A stretch of DNA of 64,000 bases from Linepithema humile (GCF_040581485.1 NC_090131.1:17317501-17381500); one strand, 5' to 3'. Shown: positions 12,101 to 25,430, numbered from the stretch's first letter. The notes: generated by a model not told the origin, from the letters alone. Numbers and translations: made by a program.

Positions 12101-14160
12101 TAACTCTGTTCTCTTTGTGTGGATCGAGCCTTTGCGCGTTTTTCACTTGTCCAATTCAATTAGCTGATGATGTTATTAGCGCGGCACATCATCAAGTGTC
12201 GTATCGATTTGTTAAAAAAATTAAAAAACAAAAGAGAAATTTTCAATAATTTGATATTTTATTAGTAAATTTTTATTGTGTATTTATTGAATAAAAAAAT
12301 TTAGCACTCTTGAAAAATTAAATCTCTTCAATCTGAATGATATATGATGAAAAGGATATTTTTAATTAAAAAATGGAAATTAATAATTGAATGTAATTTA
12401 TCATAATTTAATTTATTCTTTGTTCACGAGTTCGATCGAAAAGGATTTTCGAAAATATGTGTAAAGAGACCGATATATTGCAGAGATTAATGACGTTCTA
12501 TCTCGCCGTCGCAAACTATGAGCCTATCTATCTACTTCCCACGGGTGTCATCGTCGTAAATTAAACTGCGAATTACGCGATATCGATGTGTCGCACGCAG
12601 CTCTGTCGCGGGCACTAAATATTAACACGCTCAATGGACACAGTAGCTCTTACATTTATTTATTCGTCAGGTCTGCAGGCCACAGCCGCGGATTCATTAC
12701 TGCGGCGCATTACCCAAATTGCCGACATTTTGCCGCCGTTGCTGCTCTCCCCCTCATTCTTATACGCTCGTTTGTTGGCAACCCCTTTCGCCGCCGGGAG
12801 GGAGAAAATTTATGGGATTCTTGCATGAGATCACTCGCAAACATAATCCTTGCCCTCTAAGACGAATGTCTCCCCGACTGCGGCGACTCCATTCCTTTCG
12901 CCCTCTTGCACGGCTCGCCTCTCTGCCATTCCTCTTGCGCGGACTTTCTCCTGTTTCCCCGCTCCTCACTCTCTTCTCTTTTTCCCAGTTTTCTCGTGCT
13001 TTATCCGTGCGTTTCCGTTCGTCCGATCGTTCTTAAAACTTGCCGGCAGTTTTATCTACGGAATTTGATCTGTATGTTCTCGTAGTCACGCACGCATGAG
13101 CGACGATCGGGCAAAACGAGACTTGCCGAAAGCTTGTATCTTTACAAAACTAACGAAAACTAACGAGATTAAAAGTCAGGAGTATCTAAGTGAAGAGTAT
13201 CTTTCTATATTGTCAGCCAGCACTGTGTTTTATATTTCACGTTGTGATATATTTGTCCATTGCGATAAAAAAAATAACCGTGCCCGTTGATTTCGATGCT
13301 TTTTCATTTTTTTGTCTGTTTTTTTTTTTTTTTATATAAAGCACGATGCGGCGTATTTTAAATTGATGTAGATTGCGGGTGTCGGTCGTGCAATAATTGT
13401 CGCTCGACGAAACTGACCGGTCTCGGAAACTGTGCGACACAGCGATTTAAGCGACGTCCAAACTATGGAGACTTACGAGTCTGACCTATATGAACCTCGC
13501 GGCGCAGCTAAAGTTACAGCTACGGAAATAAATCCGGTTTAGTCCCACGGGAAGAGACAGATTTATTTCCAAGCGAGCCTCAGACCGTTCAACCGTCCCT
13601 CGCCTTTCCGGTATCGTACCGGCAATTTACCACGATCCACCCTCTCCATGGGAAAAGAACCGATTACGAGGGCATATACCTCAAGCATCGGGTTTATTTT
13701 CGCGGATCGACAACGCCGACCAGTTCTTATCTCGCTTTTCCGCACTCCCGTTAAATGCTCACTACGGATTTAACGGGTTTATAGCTATTATTATATAATA
13801 CAATAAAAAAATTAATTTTTTTTACAAAAACACTCTCGCATCAAATGTATTATTTTTTACGTAGTTGTTAAAAAAGAAAATTATACATTAATGCCGGAAG
13901 AAGCAACAGCTGACTGTCTCTAATTAATGGTTATATACGATATCTAAAATGTTCTTTAAAATTTACGTTTGTAAATTATGCGCATCATATGCTGCTGCAA
14001 GATCAGGTCCTTTGTTCATCTATAAGTCCGTGAGATGTTACCGTGGCTTCAGCGGCTCTTTGCATAAAGCATGCAGAATAGCGTTAAGCGACAGATTTAT
14101 TCTCAGTTACACACCGCCCAACGCTTCATAGACTTACATCAAGGCATTCTCCATGGCAAA
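9100..14160. other. noncoding region without recognisable gene
   Basis: Mixed-composition DNA with a short poly-A at about 10258-10270, a T-run at about 13319-13333 and a two-copy 12-base tandem repeat at 11928-11951. An AT-rich pocket covers 12210-12430. A pyrimidine-biased segment at about 12700-13030 produces several overlapping Ser/Leu/Pro/Arg-rich open frames, which indicates composition rather than coding. A GTAAGT at 9217 and another at 10015 lack convincing partner sites. Confidence 0.5.
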
Positions 14161-14199
14161 TACGCATATATCTTCGCGAGAAGATCCCCGAGGAAGGGA

Positions 14200-15250
14200 T
14201 CGATATCACGATATTAATGAAAAAAATGATAGCCATCATTTCTTTCGATTATCCGTAACAAACGGTCGGGAGACAAGCTTACTTTAATGCCCGGCGCGAT
14301 AGCCGGGGAGCCCTGAAACGTCGCAGCTGTATCCCGGCTGTGACCTTCGTAAGGACGAAAGCTGAGTTCCAGCCGAGTTATCGTCACGTTAGAATATCCT
14401 TTTACAACCGTCAAAATAACAGATTTACGAGGCGGAATCCCCCGCGGAATGACGCCGGCAATCCTTGAGGAGATACAGCGGGTAAATACATATGTACGTC
14501 TGCGAAGTATGGGTGCGCGGGGTACGAGACGAGGGCGCGGCGAAAACCGACGATTGTAGGTGCACGTCGAATCCGCACGGAGCTGGGCGAGTGTTGCGAA
14601 TGAGAGCCCGGGGCCGCCTTTCAGTCGCGTCTTCTTCGCGGTGAATGCCTCGCTACGTGTGATTAAGACCGGCGAGGGAGTGTGAGGGGGTGCCGGACGA
14701 AGAAGGTCGAGGGCGTAAGAGCGGGAAAACGTGGGAGAAGGACGTGAAGCCTCACCCACTTAAGCCGTCCACAGTCCACAGTCCAAGATAAATCCCCCGA
14801 CGTGATGCTCCTACTAACTAACGGGATTGCTCGAAATAGTGCGCTTAGTTACGAGCACGTTCGCGACAGTTCTCTCTTTCTCTCTCTCGCTCACTCACTC
14901 ACTCACTCACATTCTCGTTGTTGCGGCGCGCTTCGTGATCTCTCCGTCGCTCTCTCGCTTCCCGTTCACCACGATAGTATCTGCTTCAACCCTTTCCACC
15001 CTCCTTTCCCCCCCACGCTCTCTATTTATCTATCTCGACGTCGCGAGACGCTTACAGCGGAGCCGCAGTGGCGTTTTACGATAGCGGAGGCGGTGATGAC
15101 GGTATTGTCGCGGCGAGAGTTTCTTGCGAGGGGCGGGCCATTTCACCCGCCCGCTATGGAGCGATTAGTTTTTGTGGGTCACTCGGTTGCGGCTGATGAG
15201 ACGGAAGCGTTCATCTTAAGACCGTGTTCCAATTACTCGGAGACCTAAAG
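14200..15250. other. CpG-dense block
   Basis: CpG-rich sequence with a 181-codon minus-strand open frame (14214-14759) and overlapping plus-strand frames up to 148 codons (14802-15248). All are Arg/Ser/Pro/Leu-rich and unrecognised. A CT/CACT repeat lies in the middle. It could be a promoter or an unmethylated regulatory region, but no start site or exon boundary is clear. Confidence 0.35.
14871..14910. repeat. CT tract followed by (TCAC)n
   Basis: A CT-rich run at 14871-14888 passes into five TCAC units at 14891-14910. Simple repeat, seen directly. Confidence 0.9.
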
Positions 15251-15408
15251 CGGATGTCGACGATCGTTCCCCGTGACAAGGGAGACAGCGGCGACGTTGT
15301 CAGGCCGGATGATTAAGATTAGCCGATTTCCATGCCTCGCTCCACGAAATTGCGCTGTACAATGGCAGTGCAGTAGAAAGATTGTACGGAACGAGGAAAT
15401 GTAACGTG

Positions 15409-15440
15409 GCGAAGTTACGACACGCCTGTCGTAACTTCGC
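15409..15440. repeat. perfect 14-bp hairpin, 4-base loop
   Basis: GCGAAGTTACGACA at 15409-15422 is perfectly complementary to 15427-15440, with a CGCC loop. Pairing stops abruptly outside the stem, so it is too short for a typical animal microRNA precursor. It could be a cruciform or protein-binding palindrome, or a relic of a foldback insertion. Confidence 0.8.
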
Positions 15441-17750
15441 AACCCAAGTTTGGCCGATGCGGTTTAACTTGAATGTAAATGCAAGCCGCTTAATTTCGCG
15501 ATAAGCGCAAAACACTGGGATTAGGATAACAAGGCAATCTTGCGCAGTTTCGTCGCGGAGATTGCGGATCTGTATTTCGGGCGAATCAAGCGAGACGCCA
15601 GTTTCACATTTTTTTCTCGAAATCTAACTCCAATCGCGTTACCAACCCAACTCCAATGCCGTGAGCCCTTTCCGAAACTCGGCATCGGTTACTATTTCGG
15701 GGATTATTCCGCTGAGGATGATACGCGACGGAATACACGTGTCAGACAAATAATGAATACCGTGCGGTTGCACGGAGTTTCCGGTTACCACCAGTTTGAT
15801 CCGGTAAACCCGTTTTGCATCCAACTGCGCGCACTATTTCATCTCCGTGACGAGTATGCATTCGGATCTTAACTTCGTTACGCCGTTAGTTCGGCTGATT
15901 CTAGAATGCGTGCGCACGCATTTAGATACCGCGCGTAGTTTGTTTTTATTTTTGTTTTGTTTTATTTATTATCTCCCGTTGTTTGCCGTCGTCCGTGCGT
16001 GAACGGAAAGGAAATAACGAAATCCCATGCTTCATTTTGCCCCGCACGTCTGTCTCGGCGGCCGATGCATGAGCAGTGCGCGCGTAATTGTTCACTCGTT
16101 ACTTCCTTGATAAAGCTACGGCGGGGTAAACGAACTGAGTGGTCGTGGTAGACGGAAGCACTTCAAGGTTTCGCCGTTTTATTTGAAACCCCGGGGTCGG
16201 TTTTGCGGCGACGCTCGTAAAAATGTAAATTTTATCGGACGATTAAACTTCCATGGCCGCAATTAGTGAGCAAACACAGCGGTCGGAATTTATCCGTTTA
16301 TAATTACGATTTATGCTGCTGCGACTCGCGAGCCGAGTCTCTTGCTTACGGAATTCAGCGGCAGTCACGGTAGATCGGAAAGAATTACGTACTGCCGCGC
16401 GTCGTCGTAATTATAGTCCCTCCGGATTAGTTCAAAAACTCGTTCAAAAGTCGTTGAAATTAAACTTTCTTAAATCGCGCTACTTGTTGTTTAATGGCAC
16501 GTGTAATCGGATATCCGAGGCTCGACTTCGAGCGCTCCGGGGTTCGAACTTGCCATCGGTATTTACGCGGAAGATAATACTGTTTCGCGAGTACATCGAG
16601 TACGATTCGTCTATGATCTCGCGCAAGTATGCAGCGCATCAAGCAGCCTTGATGATCACGCGTTAAATATTTATATCGCGCCGCTCCGAGAGTAATTAGA
16701 AAACTGATAAAGTAATTTCCATCTTGCGGTGCTCGATATCGATTGAATTTCTTCTGTTCGAGACAAATTCAATACTTTTTCTGGATCGTATGCGTATTTC
16801 GTCGCGATTTCGTCGGAAAATCACCGGCACAAGCGGCACGATGCATCGTTTGTTTTTTCGCAAACATCCTAAATGAATCCTTTCTATCCGCGGATCAGTA
16901 GCATGATGCAAAATATGCCAATGCAAAATATCCTGCGGATATAAGCGGCTTGCTATGCAAATCGGCAGACAGGCACACCGCGTGATTGTATGCCGCATAA
17001 AACGCGATTGTTTTAATCTGAAGAGTTTTTTTTCTCCGCAAGTTCTTATCTGATATTCGTATCTGAAGCATTATTGAATGTTCAATGCAATTGTTTGCTT
17101 GTATATCTACGAGATATGAAATTACATACATAGATATATAATAGTATGAATATAATATTTCGAGTTATATTTTCGTTATTATTATTGCATTATATTATAT
17201 TTTTGTTATTGTATTTTCGAAAATAGTTAAATCTGATACCTCTACTGGTAACAGATATTTTTCGTAATTATTCTTGTGTTGTAAAACTCATTTCAAGTTT
17301 AAAGAGATTCAGATTACGTAGAGAGCGAAACAAGGTTGCATATTTAGCGGTGGAGAGACTGTATACATTATTAAACATGAATACATGGTTTGCAGCGTAA
17401 ACTAGTACAATGAGCTAAATAATACAATACAATAATCCTAATTTCATTTCGCAAATTGCACATCGCTACGTAATCAATTCCGCGAAACATAATTCACGAG
17501 AATGTTTAAGAACCGGACGGAGAGAGCGGTGAATATGAAGCGCGGTAGATAAAAAGCACACGTATAAACAATAGCTCATAATTAAAAAGAAAGCACGATT
17601 GCACACTCTTATGCAACGCTCGCATTATCATACGTCACAAACAAACAAGCGAATTCCTTGTCGGCATTTAATCTTCGTATCTGCTTAATGCATGCAAATG
17701 CTAAAAAATGCACTAGCCTGCCCAACCCCAGTCGTTATTCAGCGTTACTC
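15441..17750. other. noncoding region without recognisable gene
   Basis: Open frames reach only 110-117 codons (15540-15872 and 16313-16666) and match no known family. An AT-rich, slightly repetitive segment covers about 17110-17230. TTCGAAC- and TTCGAAT-like strings such as the one at about 16540 do not fold into tRNA T-arms. Confidence 0.5.
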
Positions 17751-19370
17751 GCGTGATTCACGTTCCCGGTCCTCCTCTCCCTTCCCACCATCCTTGCCCC
17801 GCGACTCACTTCTCTACTTTTTTGTACTTGTGGCTCGCGGATAAATCGACGGCGGCCTCCATTCCGCCTCCTTTCGCTCTCGCTTCCTCTCCGCGATGTT
17901 ATTATTTATGCACTGCGCGGTACGCGCCACAGCATAATTTTCTCGTCTATTTTTGCCGGCCTCCTCCAACCCTTTATGTCCCGCATATGCGGGGGAGGAA
18001 AGGCGAGACACGGCGGTGCCCGCGTCAGGGAAACTCCGGGCAGGACGAGCAGCCCGTTTCGCTCGACGCGCATGCAGATGTAACCGCGGCTAAGCATGTT
18101 TTAATTATATGCAAGCGCAGGCAGGTCGACTCGGGCGTTTCCGCGGCACTTGGTGGTAGTGGTCGCCACGAGCCCAATCCTCTCGCGTCACGTTAAATCG
18201 CTTAAGGTTTTATTTATTAATTCGCGTATGTTGCCGCGTGGCGTTGCCCGGAGATTGAAGCGTCTGCTGGAAAAACACCGAAAGTCTCATTTTCCTAATT
18301 TACGGGCGCCGTTTCTGTGTATTTTCGCCGAGAGATAATGCTCTCCCCTACACATCGGCATGTGTATAATATAAATTTTGCGTTATAGCGAGAAGAATCG
18401 CATTATGATATTTAATTTTGTGTAATCGCACAGCTTACACGAATTTATTACATTAATATATACGCAAATTGCATTAATTACGCGACTGAGGAAGGCGCAA
18501 AATTTCGTTGCATATCAAAATTGTGCTGATTTCGATATCATAGCATTTGCGGGCCGCTGGGCAATGTCTGTTACGGTATTCCAGCTTTAAATTGCATGAT
18601 GAACAGAACAATCTGCGATAAGCTCAGATATCAATCAATGTTTCCATCGCGTTGCAGTTTGTACGTAGAAATTTCTGACTCGCATGCGCGTCTCGCGCGT
18701 CGCAAATTTCCTCTCCATTTCGGAGAGCAACCGAATCAGCGAGAGATTTTAATATGTGTTTGTATCCGCGAGATGACGGATTTAATAACGGGCTTTCACC
18801 GATTTTGAATATCACCGACCGTACGAAAGGAGCATGCAGCTGGTTGCTTTTAATTTTATCGTATCTCGTCCGCGCGCGAGCGCGAGCGCGCGTGTTTCTT
18901 CTCCGTCCTCTCGCCGTTCTATTTTTTTCTCCTGCGCCCTCGTGTTCGCCCACTGTCTCTCGTTCTCTTTTGTTTTCTCTTCCACATTTTGCCCGTTTCT
19001 CTCGATTTTCTCTCTTGCCGTTCCGCCGTTTGTGCCGTTTTCGCTCTCCCATCTTCCCGCTCGCTCTTTCCCTATTTCATTTTAGCATCGTCGAGGGAAA
19101 AATTATATACCTCTCCGTCGCATTTCTCTTGCCTCCCCTCCCCTCTCCTACCTATTACAGGGCACAGTTACGTGTCGGTGCTACATCGCCCTGCAAGCGA
19201 CGACGAAGACCTCTTGGCAGCTTTTCGCTCGTTTCACGGGAGAGATACACGTTTCGCGTCGCAAACCTTGCCCGAAAACCACGCGGCTGTTGCCTCGCGA
19301 TGTATTTACTCTCGTTTGCGACGTATGGACAATAAGAGGATCTTGACAAAATTTTTATGCTCGAAATAAA
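17750..19370. other. CpG- and pyrimidine-rich block
   Basis: Two sub-blocks (about 17750-18190 and 18830-19330) are CT-biased on the plus strand with many CpGs. They contain a GC-alternating run at 18871-18892 and several overlapping open frames of up to 193 codons. All are Leu/Ser/Arg/Phe-rich, with no domain, signal or splice support. Coding is unlikely. Confidence 0.45.
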
Positions 19371-21630
19371 GCATAGCTCACAGATAGTGATTTCAAAGCC
19401 TCTATTCGTTTAAAAACAAAACAAAGATTCTAGATAACGTCAAGTGGCAGCATGTATTTGATACTTTAATCTGCATTTTTATGTGATCGAAATCAAAACT
19501 GTCTTTTTTAAATTAGTATTCTTGGAGAGAATTACGCTTTTTTTTCGTTATAATTTTCTTGCGTATTTTAAGAGATATTTTGCTCAGTGCATGAAAAGGT
19601 ACTTTATGATGTAAATGTTCATTTTTACCTCGCGCACGCTTTGTTTTCACGTCTCATTTTACTCTGTATGCATCATGATATTGAGAGTTTATTCCGCCTC
19701 TTCTTACGCCATTTCGTGATACCATTTCGAGTATATCCCTTGCAAGGTAACCTTTTCCGCAAGTATTGTACGTACAATATGGCAATTTCCTAAACCGTGT
19801 CAATTTTCGTAGCTCTACGGCGGGAATATTACGATCGTGGGGTTTCGCCGATCGATGAAGGTTTGCGTACGTATCTCGCGCACGCGATTTACAGGGGGAC
19901 GCCGGTTTATACGCGCTCGTGACGTTGCACACGTATTTTTACTCAGCGCGCAAAAGTACGTTCGCCGGGAAAAATTTTTCCCTCACGAAATCTTAGAGAA
20001 GCCGCCGGAATAGCTCCCGGTGCGAAACAGTTTCCGGTGCCTAGAGAAAACTCGATCTAAGCTCCAAATAAATTCTCAGACACGTACTCGATCTTTCCCT
20101 TTAAAATGCGTTAAGATTTTCATCCCGGAAGGCTGTGAAAGTTCCGTGCCGGCAAGCAGATTCTGCAATTGCACGTAAATTTTCCCTAAAATATAGCGCG
20201 GCTTGAACTCTCTTCGACCGCATTGTATGTGCAATGGAGTCTTCAACATTTATATGCCGTTCATCTGGAATACGAATCACAGCGATAAATCTTTCACACA
20301 AGTGCTACCGTTTCAAATAAATCCGTTATATCGGTTACGTCAATGATGTTATTTCGATTAATTTTTATATCATCACGCTGTGCGCGTAATCGGCTGCCGC
20401 ATATAAGCTCCAAGCGGAATTCCATCACGGTTACAACAAAAAGCGACACTCGATAGATGAAACGAAGAGTATCCAGCTTTCACAACAGCTTTTGAAGCTC
20501 AATTGCGCACGTTTACTGGTAACGAAGCGTCCCCTTTTTTTAATAGCGTACTGTTATTTATCTGCACTTTATTGGCGAGCAGCAATGACTTCCAATTAAT
20601 AAACATGAATACGCTCGACACGAATGCAGTGCTCTCGTTACTCGTTTGTTTCAATAACTACGTAGAACGAGGCCATACGAACAAAGTGGCTCAAATGGTT
20701 TTTATTACTTCTATCTACTGCATAAAGGTGCTGTGAAAAGTTTAGATGTAAATTATTAAAGAACTTTTTTTTTATTTACGCTCGAAATCGCGATGTATTC
20801 TGTTTAACAAACGATGCGATATTAACAATTAACGCACAATTACATGAAATTAGTATAATTTTTGTACAATTTCACTTTTTTGTTGCATAATCAAACATTG
20901 GACAATTTCGAGATTACATTCTCAAAATGATTCGTGTCAGATGGATTTGATTGCTCGATACAATTTATATTCGAACGTAAAATTGATTTTTTCCTGCCGT
21001 CGGGCAAAAAAAGATATTATTTATTTGCGTGCAAATGGATATGTAACATTGCTGTACGTTAGTGCCGATAAATTAGTGGATCGGCCCGGTTTCCGTGTAA
21101 TATACCTTATCGATTACATAGCTAACGGTCTCGAAGAAGCGTTAATAAACCGCGGTAGACACGCTTTCACAAATGGAGCAATATATTATCAACGTCTCGT
21201 TAAAGCAGCAGTTACGATCGAACGAACAGGCGGGGGTTCCTCGTTGATCGTGCGAGATCATGAAGACGAGCCCGCAAAACACGCCCGCACGCATTCTACA
21301 GACGGCAGCTTGAAAAGCGCCCATTATTAAATATTTCGTACATGCTACTGTCATGTTTCTTTGTGCGCGAGCGCGATGTGTATGGAACGTTCTTGCGCGA
21401 AGGAGATTTACGGCGTCTAAGCCGCGTTCAAGTTATATCGTTTCAGTATCTTCTATTGTATTTTTCACAAGAAATCCGCCGGAAAGAGAAAAATGTAAAG
21501 AGAAACGGGAAGAAACTTCTCGCACTTTCCAAATTAATATTTCTATCTCCGCGTTCGAAGCGCCGCGTTTTCCGGTATAATCGCGCCAAGTCTCGCTCTT
21601 GAGCTTCTTAAAATCGTAATATTAAATCCC
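19371..21630. other. noncoding region without recognisable gene
   Basis: Mixed to AT-leaning sequence. The best open frame (20941-21330, 129 codons, plus) has a varied amino-acid composition but matches nothing I recognise and lacks convincing flanking splice sites. It is not called. Confidence 0.45.
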
Positions 21631-21639
21631 GAGTAGGAC

Positions 21640-23040
21640 TATTTGTCGCGGCTGAGATTTCGGAATTGACAGCGTCGGGAATTCTCAGCCGTTGAAAAAT
21701 TGCGGAGTCCCATTCGCGGAAGACTGAGTGAAATCGGTGAAAAGCGCCATTCGTTCTCATCGACGTGCCTTGACAAAACCACTTTGAGAACGTCGGCCAG
21801 ACGAATAACGTCCCGGGTCCTTTCGTACGGATGATGCACGGCCGCCATTGCTCCTCGTGGATCCTCCGTAGCTATCCCTGACAGGGAATTCCCGGGGTGG
21901 AATGGAGGTGGAGCTGCTCTTCGACCTTCCCGTCTCCGCTTCCTCGACGGCGACGGCAACGGCCGCCGCCTCGCTTCCCACCGTCGTATTTCATTCCTCC
22001 CCCGTGCTCGCGTGTGTGCAAACGCGTCGCAGTGCCACTCCTGGCTATAATTCCGTTTAAGAGCGGCACTCTCGAGTAGCACAGGCATCACGCTCGAGGA
22101 ACGACGCGGAGCAACTCGGGGCGATGCGACACGATGGCGGGGGAAGGACGACAAGTCCAGATAGCACGAGTGGAGGTCGGATTCCGTCGAGTGGTTTCTG
22201 AAGAAGGGCGACGGGACGCGCGGAAAAAGAGGAGAGGGTTGGAACGACAGATGGGAAAACACAGCGTAAAGCTTTGAAAAAGATAATTGTATTTTTTGAT
22301 CTCGAAACAAACCTCGAGGGGAATCGAACGGACGGCTTTGCCTCCTTATGCGACGTGTTGTCAGGGTCAGAGGGTCAGATAGGATGAGATATGGTCGCGC
22401 GATGACGGCGCGAAGAGACGCGGCATAACATCAACATAATTTTCAAGAAGCGTGCGAGGTCACATTTCCATAATGGGATGCATCGAAAGCTGGGCGTTCG
22501 GCCGCTTGCCTGCACTTGCCGTCTCGCCGCCCCTAACTCCGGCTCCGGGATCTGGAGCAAAACGCCGAAAAGGGGTTGCTCAGCGTCCGCGACGACACCG
22601 CAGAGATCGTTCTCCCTCCGCCCACTATCCTTCCCCTGCGCGTAAGTTCTCGCGTTTCGTGTGATGGATGAGACTTGTCCTCTCTTCCCGTGTTCTCATC
22701 TCCGCGCAGGGAAAACGGTATCGGTATCACGTACATTCCGGACACGTGTCTCCGTCTCGCTCCATTTGCGTCTCCCCGTCTCCCGTCTCGTCTCATGGGC
22801 GCGCGCGCGCGCGCGCGCTTTCATTAGACGCAACGAGGCGCGGCTGCTCCATTGCGGTTTTTCTCCGTTTCTCCGCATCGACGTTGCGTTAGCGTCGAAC
22901 CGATGTCGTTTGATGCCGGATTTAATCGAGAGGCCGAAACCGTCGCTCCGGTGTGTCACTCGTACGTCGCTTCCACGTTGTTTCGCTAATTGAAATGATA
23001 GGATCTCTCGGATACACGACATTCCTGAAATGCTGCTACC
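21640..23040. other. CpG-dense block
   Basis: CpG-rich on both strands, with a 223-codon minus-strand frame (21639-22310) and several shorter overlapping frames. The long frame is Arg/Ser/Pro-rich and unrecognised. A GTAAGT at 22641 could be the donor of a first exon in a CpG-rich promoter region, but no downstream partner is identifiable. Confidence 0.35.
22799..22818. repeat. (GC)10 microsatellite
   Basis: Twenty bases of alternating GC, a sequence able to adopt Z-DNA. Seen directly. Confidence 0.95.
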
Positions 23041-23463
23041 GCTGCATGCAGTTGAAAGTTACGAGACACCGCCACATCCGTAAATTCGTCTTCCTCGCGT
23101 TTCCGCGTTTCCGCACATGAATTTCAGATCCGCTCTGCATATTGAATTTACAATGGAAAAAAGTCAGCCGCGACGTCGCTATTTTTACGGTTACATGTTT
23201 GGAAAATTTTTCCACCCGTCCCGTGATACGAGGCGTCGTTTTTGATATCATTTCGGTCTCATTTATCCTTAAACGCGTGATACAAATACGCATAGTTATA
23301 GCCTATTACCGCAGTGATAACATGATATTATAACCGTTCCACGTAATTATGCATTAAATTCCAACAAAAATGGAGCTTGTTAATTGAACGTTGCGCGTTT
23401 AGCGTTACGATCTATTTAGGCACTGACGTAACTTATGGCACAATTTGCATCAAATTTACTCAC

Positions 23464-23502
23464 CGGTGCCGCTGGAGCCACCGCACCGAAATTAGGCCGA
23501 CG
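23464..23502 (-). other. candidate 39-nt microexon
   Basis: On the minus strand a pyrimidine-rich acceptor (TATTTCCCCCTAG, AG at 23504-23503) and a strong donor (ACCG|GTGAGTAA, GT at 23463-23462) bracket exactly 39 bases. The length is a multiple of three. One frame is open and reads RRPNFGAVAPAAP; a second frame is also open; the third has a stop. The piece is markedly GC-richer than its flanks. It could be an alternatively spliced cassette of a gene whose other exons lie outside the window. No family is recognised. Short AG...GT pairs also arise by chance in 64 kb. Confidence 0.3.
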
Positions 23503-24299
23503 CTAGGGGGAAATAGCGCGTGTTTTTAATTAAAAATAAACGGCTAATTTACACGAAATGAAATTTTGAGCGAGGCACATCTGCTTCGCGTGCCGCTTTC
23601 GGCAAAAGTATGAGCGTGGAGGGTATCTTTCGCGACCATCATCAGTCGTGACAAAATTCACGACGTGCGCTTTCGTATGTATTTTTTTTATCTGTCTGTC
23701 CCTTGGGGAATCCTGGGCGAATGGAAATAAAGTTCCATCAGAGAGATGGCACCGATAACGGGACGCGGACTAATGGAGGTCGTCATGAATGTCCACACGG
23801 ACGTGGACATGATTGTGCTGTCGATTGCGATGATACTAAGCGAACCCCGTGCAATTGATAAATCTCTTTCGATTCGCGGTTAGCGTACCATCGTATCGGC
23901 GGGATACCAATTCCGGTGGCGTCTCTTTAAAGGGGATCGTATGGAGCCGGCAAGAGCAATTGCCGATCTCGCCGTCGTCGTCGTCGCTTCGATATCATCG
24001 TGCGAAATCGGAAGCGGATTTTCTCATTGTATTTTTCTCAGCATCGCCTGGATGCACGCCTGGATGCCATCAGGGGACGCGAAAGGATTTTCCTAGCGTG
24101 TGCAACGGGCGGCGCATTGAATGGGAAAAGGATACCGCGCGCGCACCACCGTCGCGGCTACGGAAAATGGAAGAGTGGAGTAAGGAAAGAAAGGGAAGAC
24201 ACGATTTAAGTGGCACTCTCGTTCCTGTAACGACTGCGCTCGTGGAAGGAAACGGGTATATTCGTTCAGCCGCGCCGCTATAGTAGCTACCGCAAACTG

Positions 24300-25060
24300 T
24301 CTTCTATTCGCAGTTCGAACCGTAGACTCGCCGAAGAAATATAACGACGCGCTTACGAGACTTTCAAGAGGTGTTTGCAGAATGAAATCAGTATGCATGG
24401 GTTTTTATCGTGACACATCAAATTTAGATGTAAATTTAGGAACTTGAAAGTCGATGGAATTTTATTTCGTGCGCAAAATAATATATTGAAAGTAAAACAA
24501 TAATTTATTAGTGTAACATATAATTTAATCTTCAAAAACAAAAAAAAGACAACAGAAAAAAGATGTGAGAACCAAAAGCGCAAAATATATTGCGAATTAA
24601 TATATAAGGATTGAGGTCACATTAAAATGTATTTAGAACAAATAAATAATAATTGATTTTGCTTTAATTTATTTGTTCTGTTGTCCTTTTTTTTGTTGTT
24701 TTTTATTAATATTTCATTATATATACGTATTCATTATAGAGATTACAAGTAATAATCAGAAAATTATTAGAAATGAAAAAGGAAGAGAGATTATATGTGG
24801 GAAAATAGTGCGGTATCTCAATTATTCCGATCGACCCTATACATTACGCGTCGAGTTTCCGGGATCAATGAGAAAGTTCCGCCATATCGTTAGTATTGTT
24901 TTATTCGACGCGAGGTGCACGCATAAGCGAATAACGAAGCGCAGCGAGCGCTTTTGAAACGCGCAGGTAACAAGCAAAGTTTCATAATGAGAAGCATCGT
25001 TAGCATAGGTATATCGTCATGCGAGTCGTGCCGAAGATTCCGATTTCATTAAGAAATACG
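24300..25060. other. AT-rich noncoding segment
   Basis: AT-rich DNA without open frames of interest. It contains an inverted repeat, listed separately. Nothing else is seen. Confidence 0.5.
24635..24679. repeat. inverted repeat, 13-bp arms
   Basis: AGAACAAATAAAT at 24635-24647 is perfectly complementary to 24667-24679, with a 19-base AT-rich loop. It may be a remnant of a foldback element. No target-site duplication is evident. Confidence 0.65.
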
Positions 25061-25364
25061 TAAGTGGGCGCCGATGCGTGAAACGCAATCGGTCCGATCA
25101 TCGCTTTAATTTCGAAAAGTACCCATGCAATTTCCTTCTACGTGGGACCGCAGCTCCGGCAAATAAACCGTACTTAGAGACCTTCGGTGAACAGGTTGAC
25201 CTACTGGCTGACCGCGCGCGCGGGGGTGTTAACGTGAGTTTGCTCGAAGCGACAGATAGAGCGAAGATGAAAGAGAACCGAAGTAATTACGTTTGGAGTC
25301 GCGCGGCGAGACTTTAATCTTCGATCGTGAAGTTGGTTCGCGGAGTATGAAGAGGATGGGGCGC

Positions 25365-25430
25365 AGGAAGAGAAGAAGAAGAAGGAGGAGAAAGAGGCGG
25401 AGAAAGAAGACGAAAAAAAAAAGAGTGAAA
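25365..25430 (+). repeat. purine-rich (GAA/GGA)n tract
   Basis: A run of almost only A and G, dominated by GAA and GGA triplets. It yields Lys/Arg-rich frames on the plus strand and Leu/Ser-rich frames on the minus strand, which should not be read as proteins. CT-rich runs follow at about 25561-25590 and 25745-25766. Confidence 0.85.

Noticed and set aside
16536..16560. tRNA T-loop-like GGGGTTCGAAC
   Set aside because: The flanking bases do not form the five-base T stem and no cloverleaf can be built upstream.
18754..19335. 193-codon open frame
   Set aside because: Leu/Ser/Phe/Arg-rich translation of a pyrimidine tract; the neighbouring frames look just as open.
21639..22310. 223-codon minus-strand open frame
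   Set aside because: Arg/Ser/Pro-rich composition driven by CpG content, overlapped by several comparable frames on both strands, no recognisable motif.
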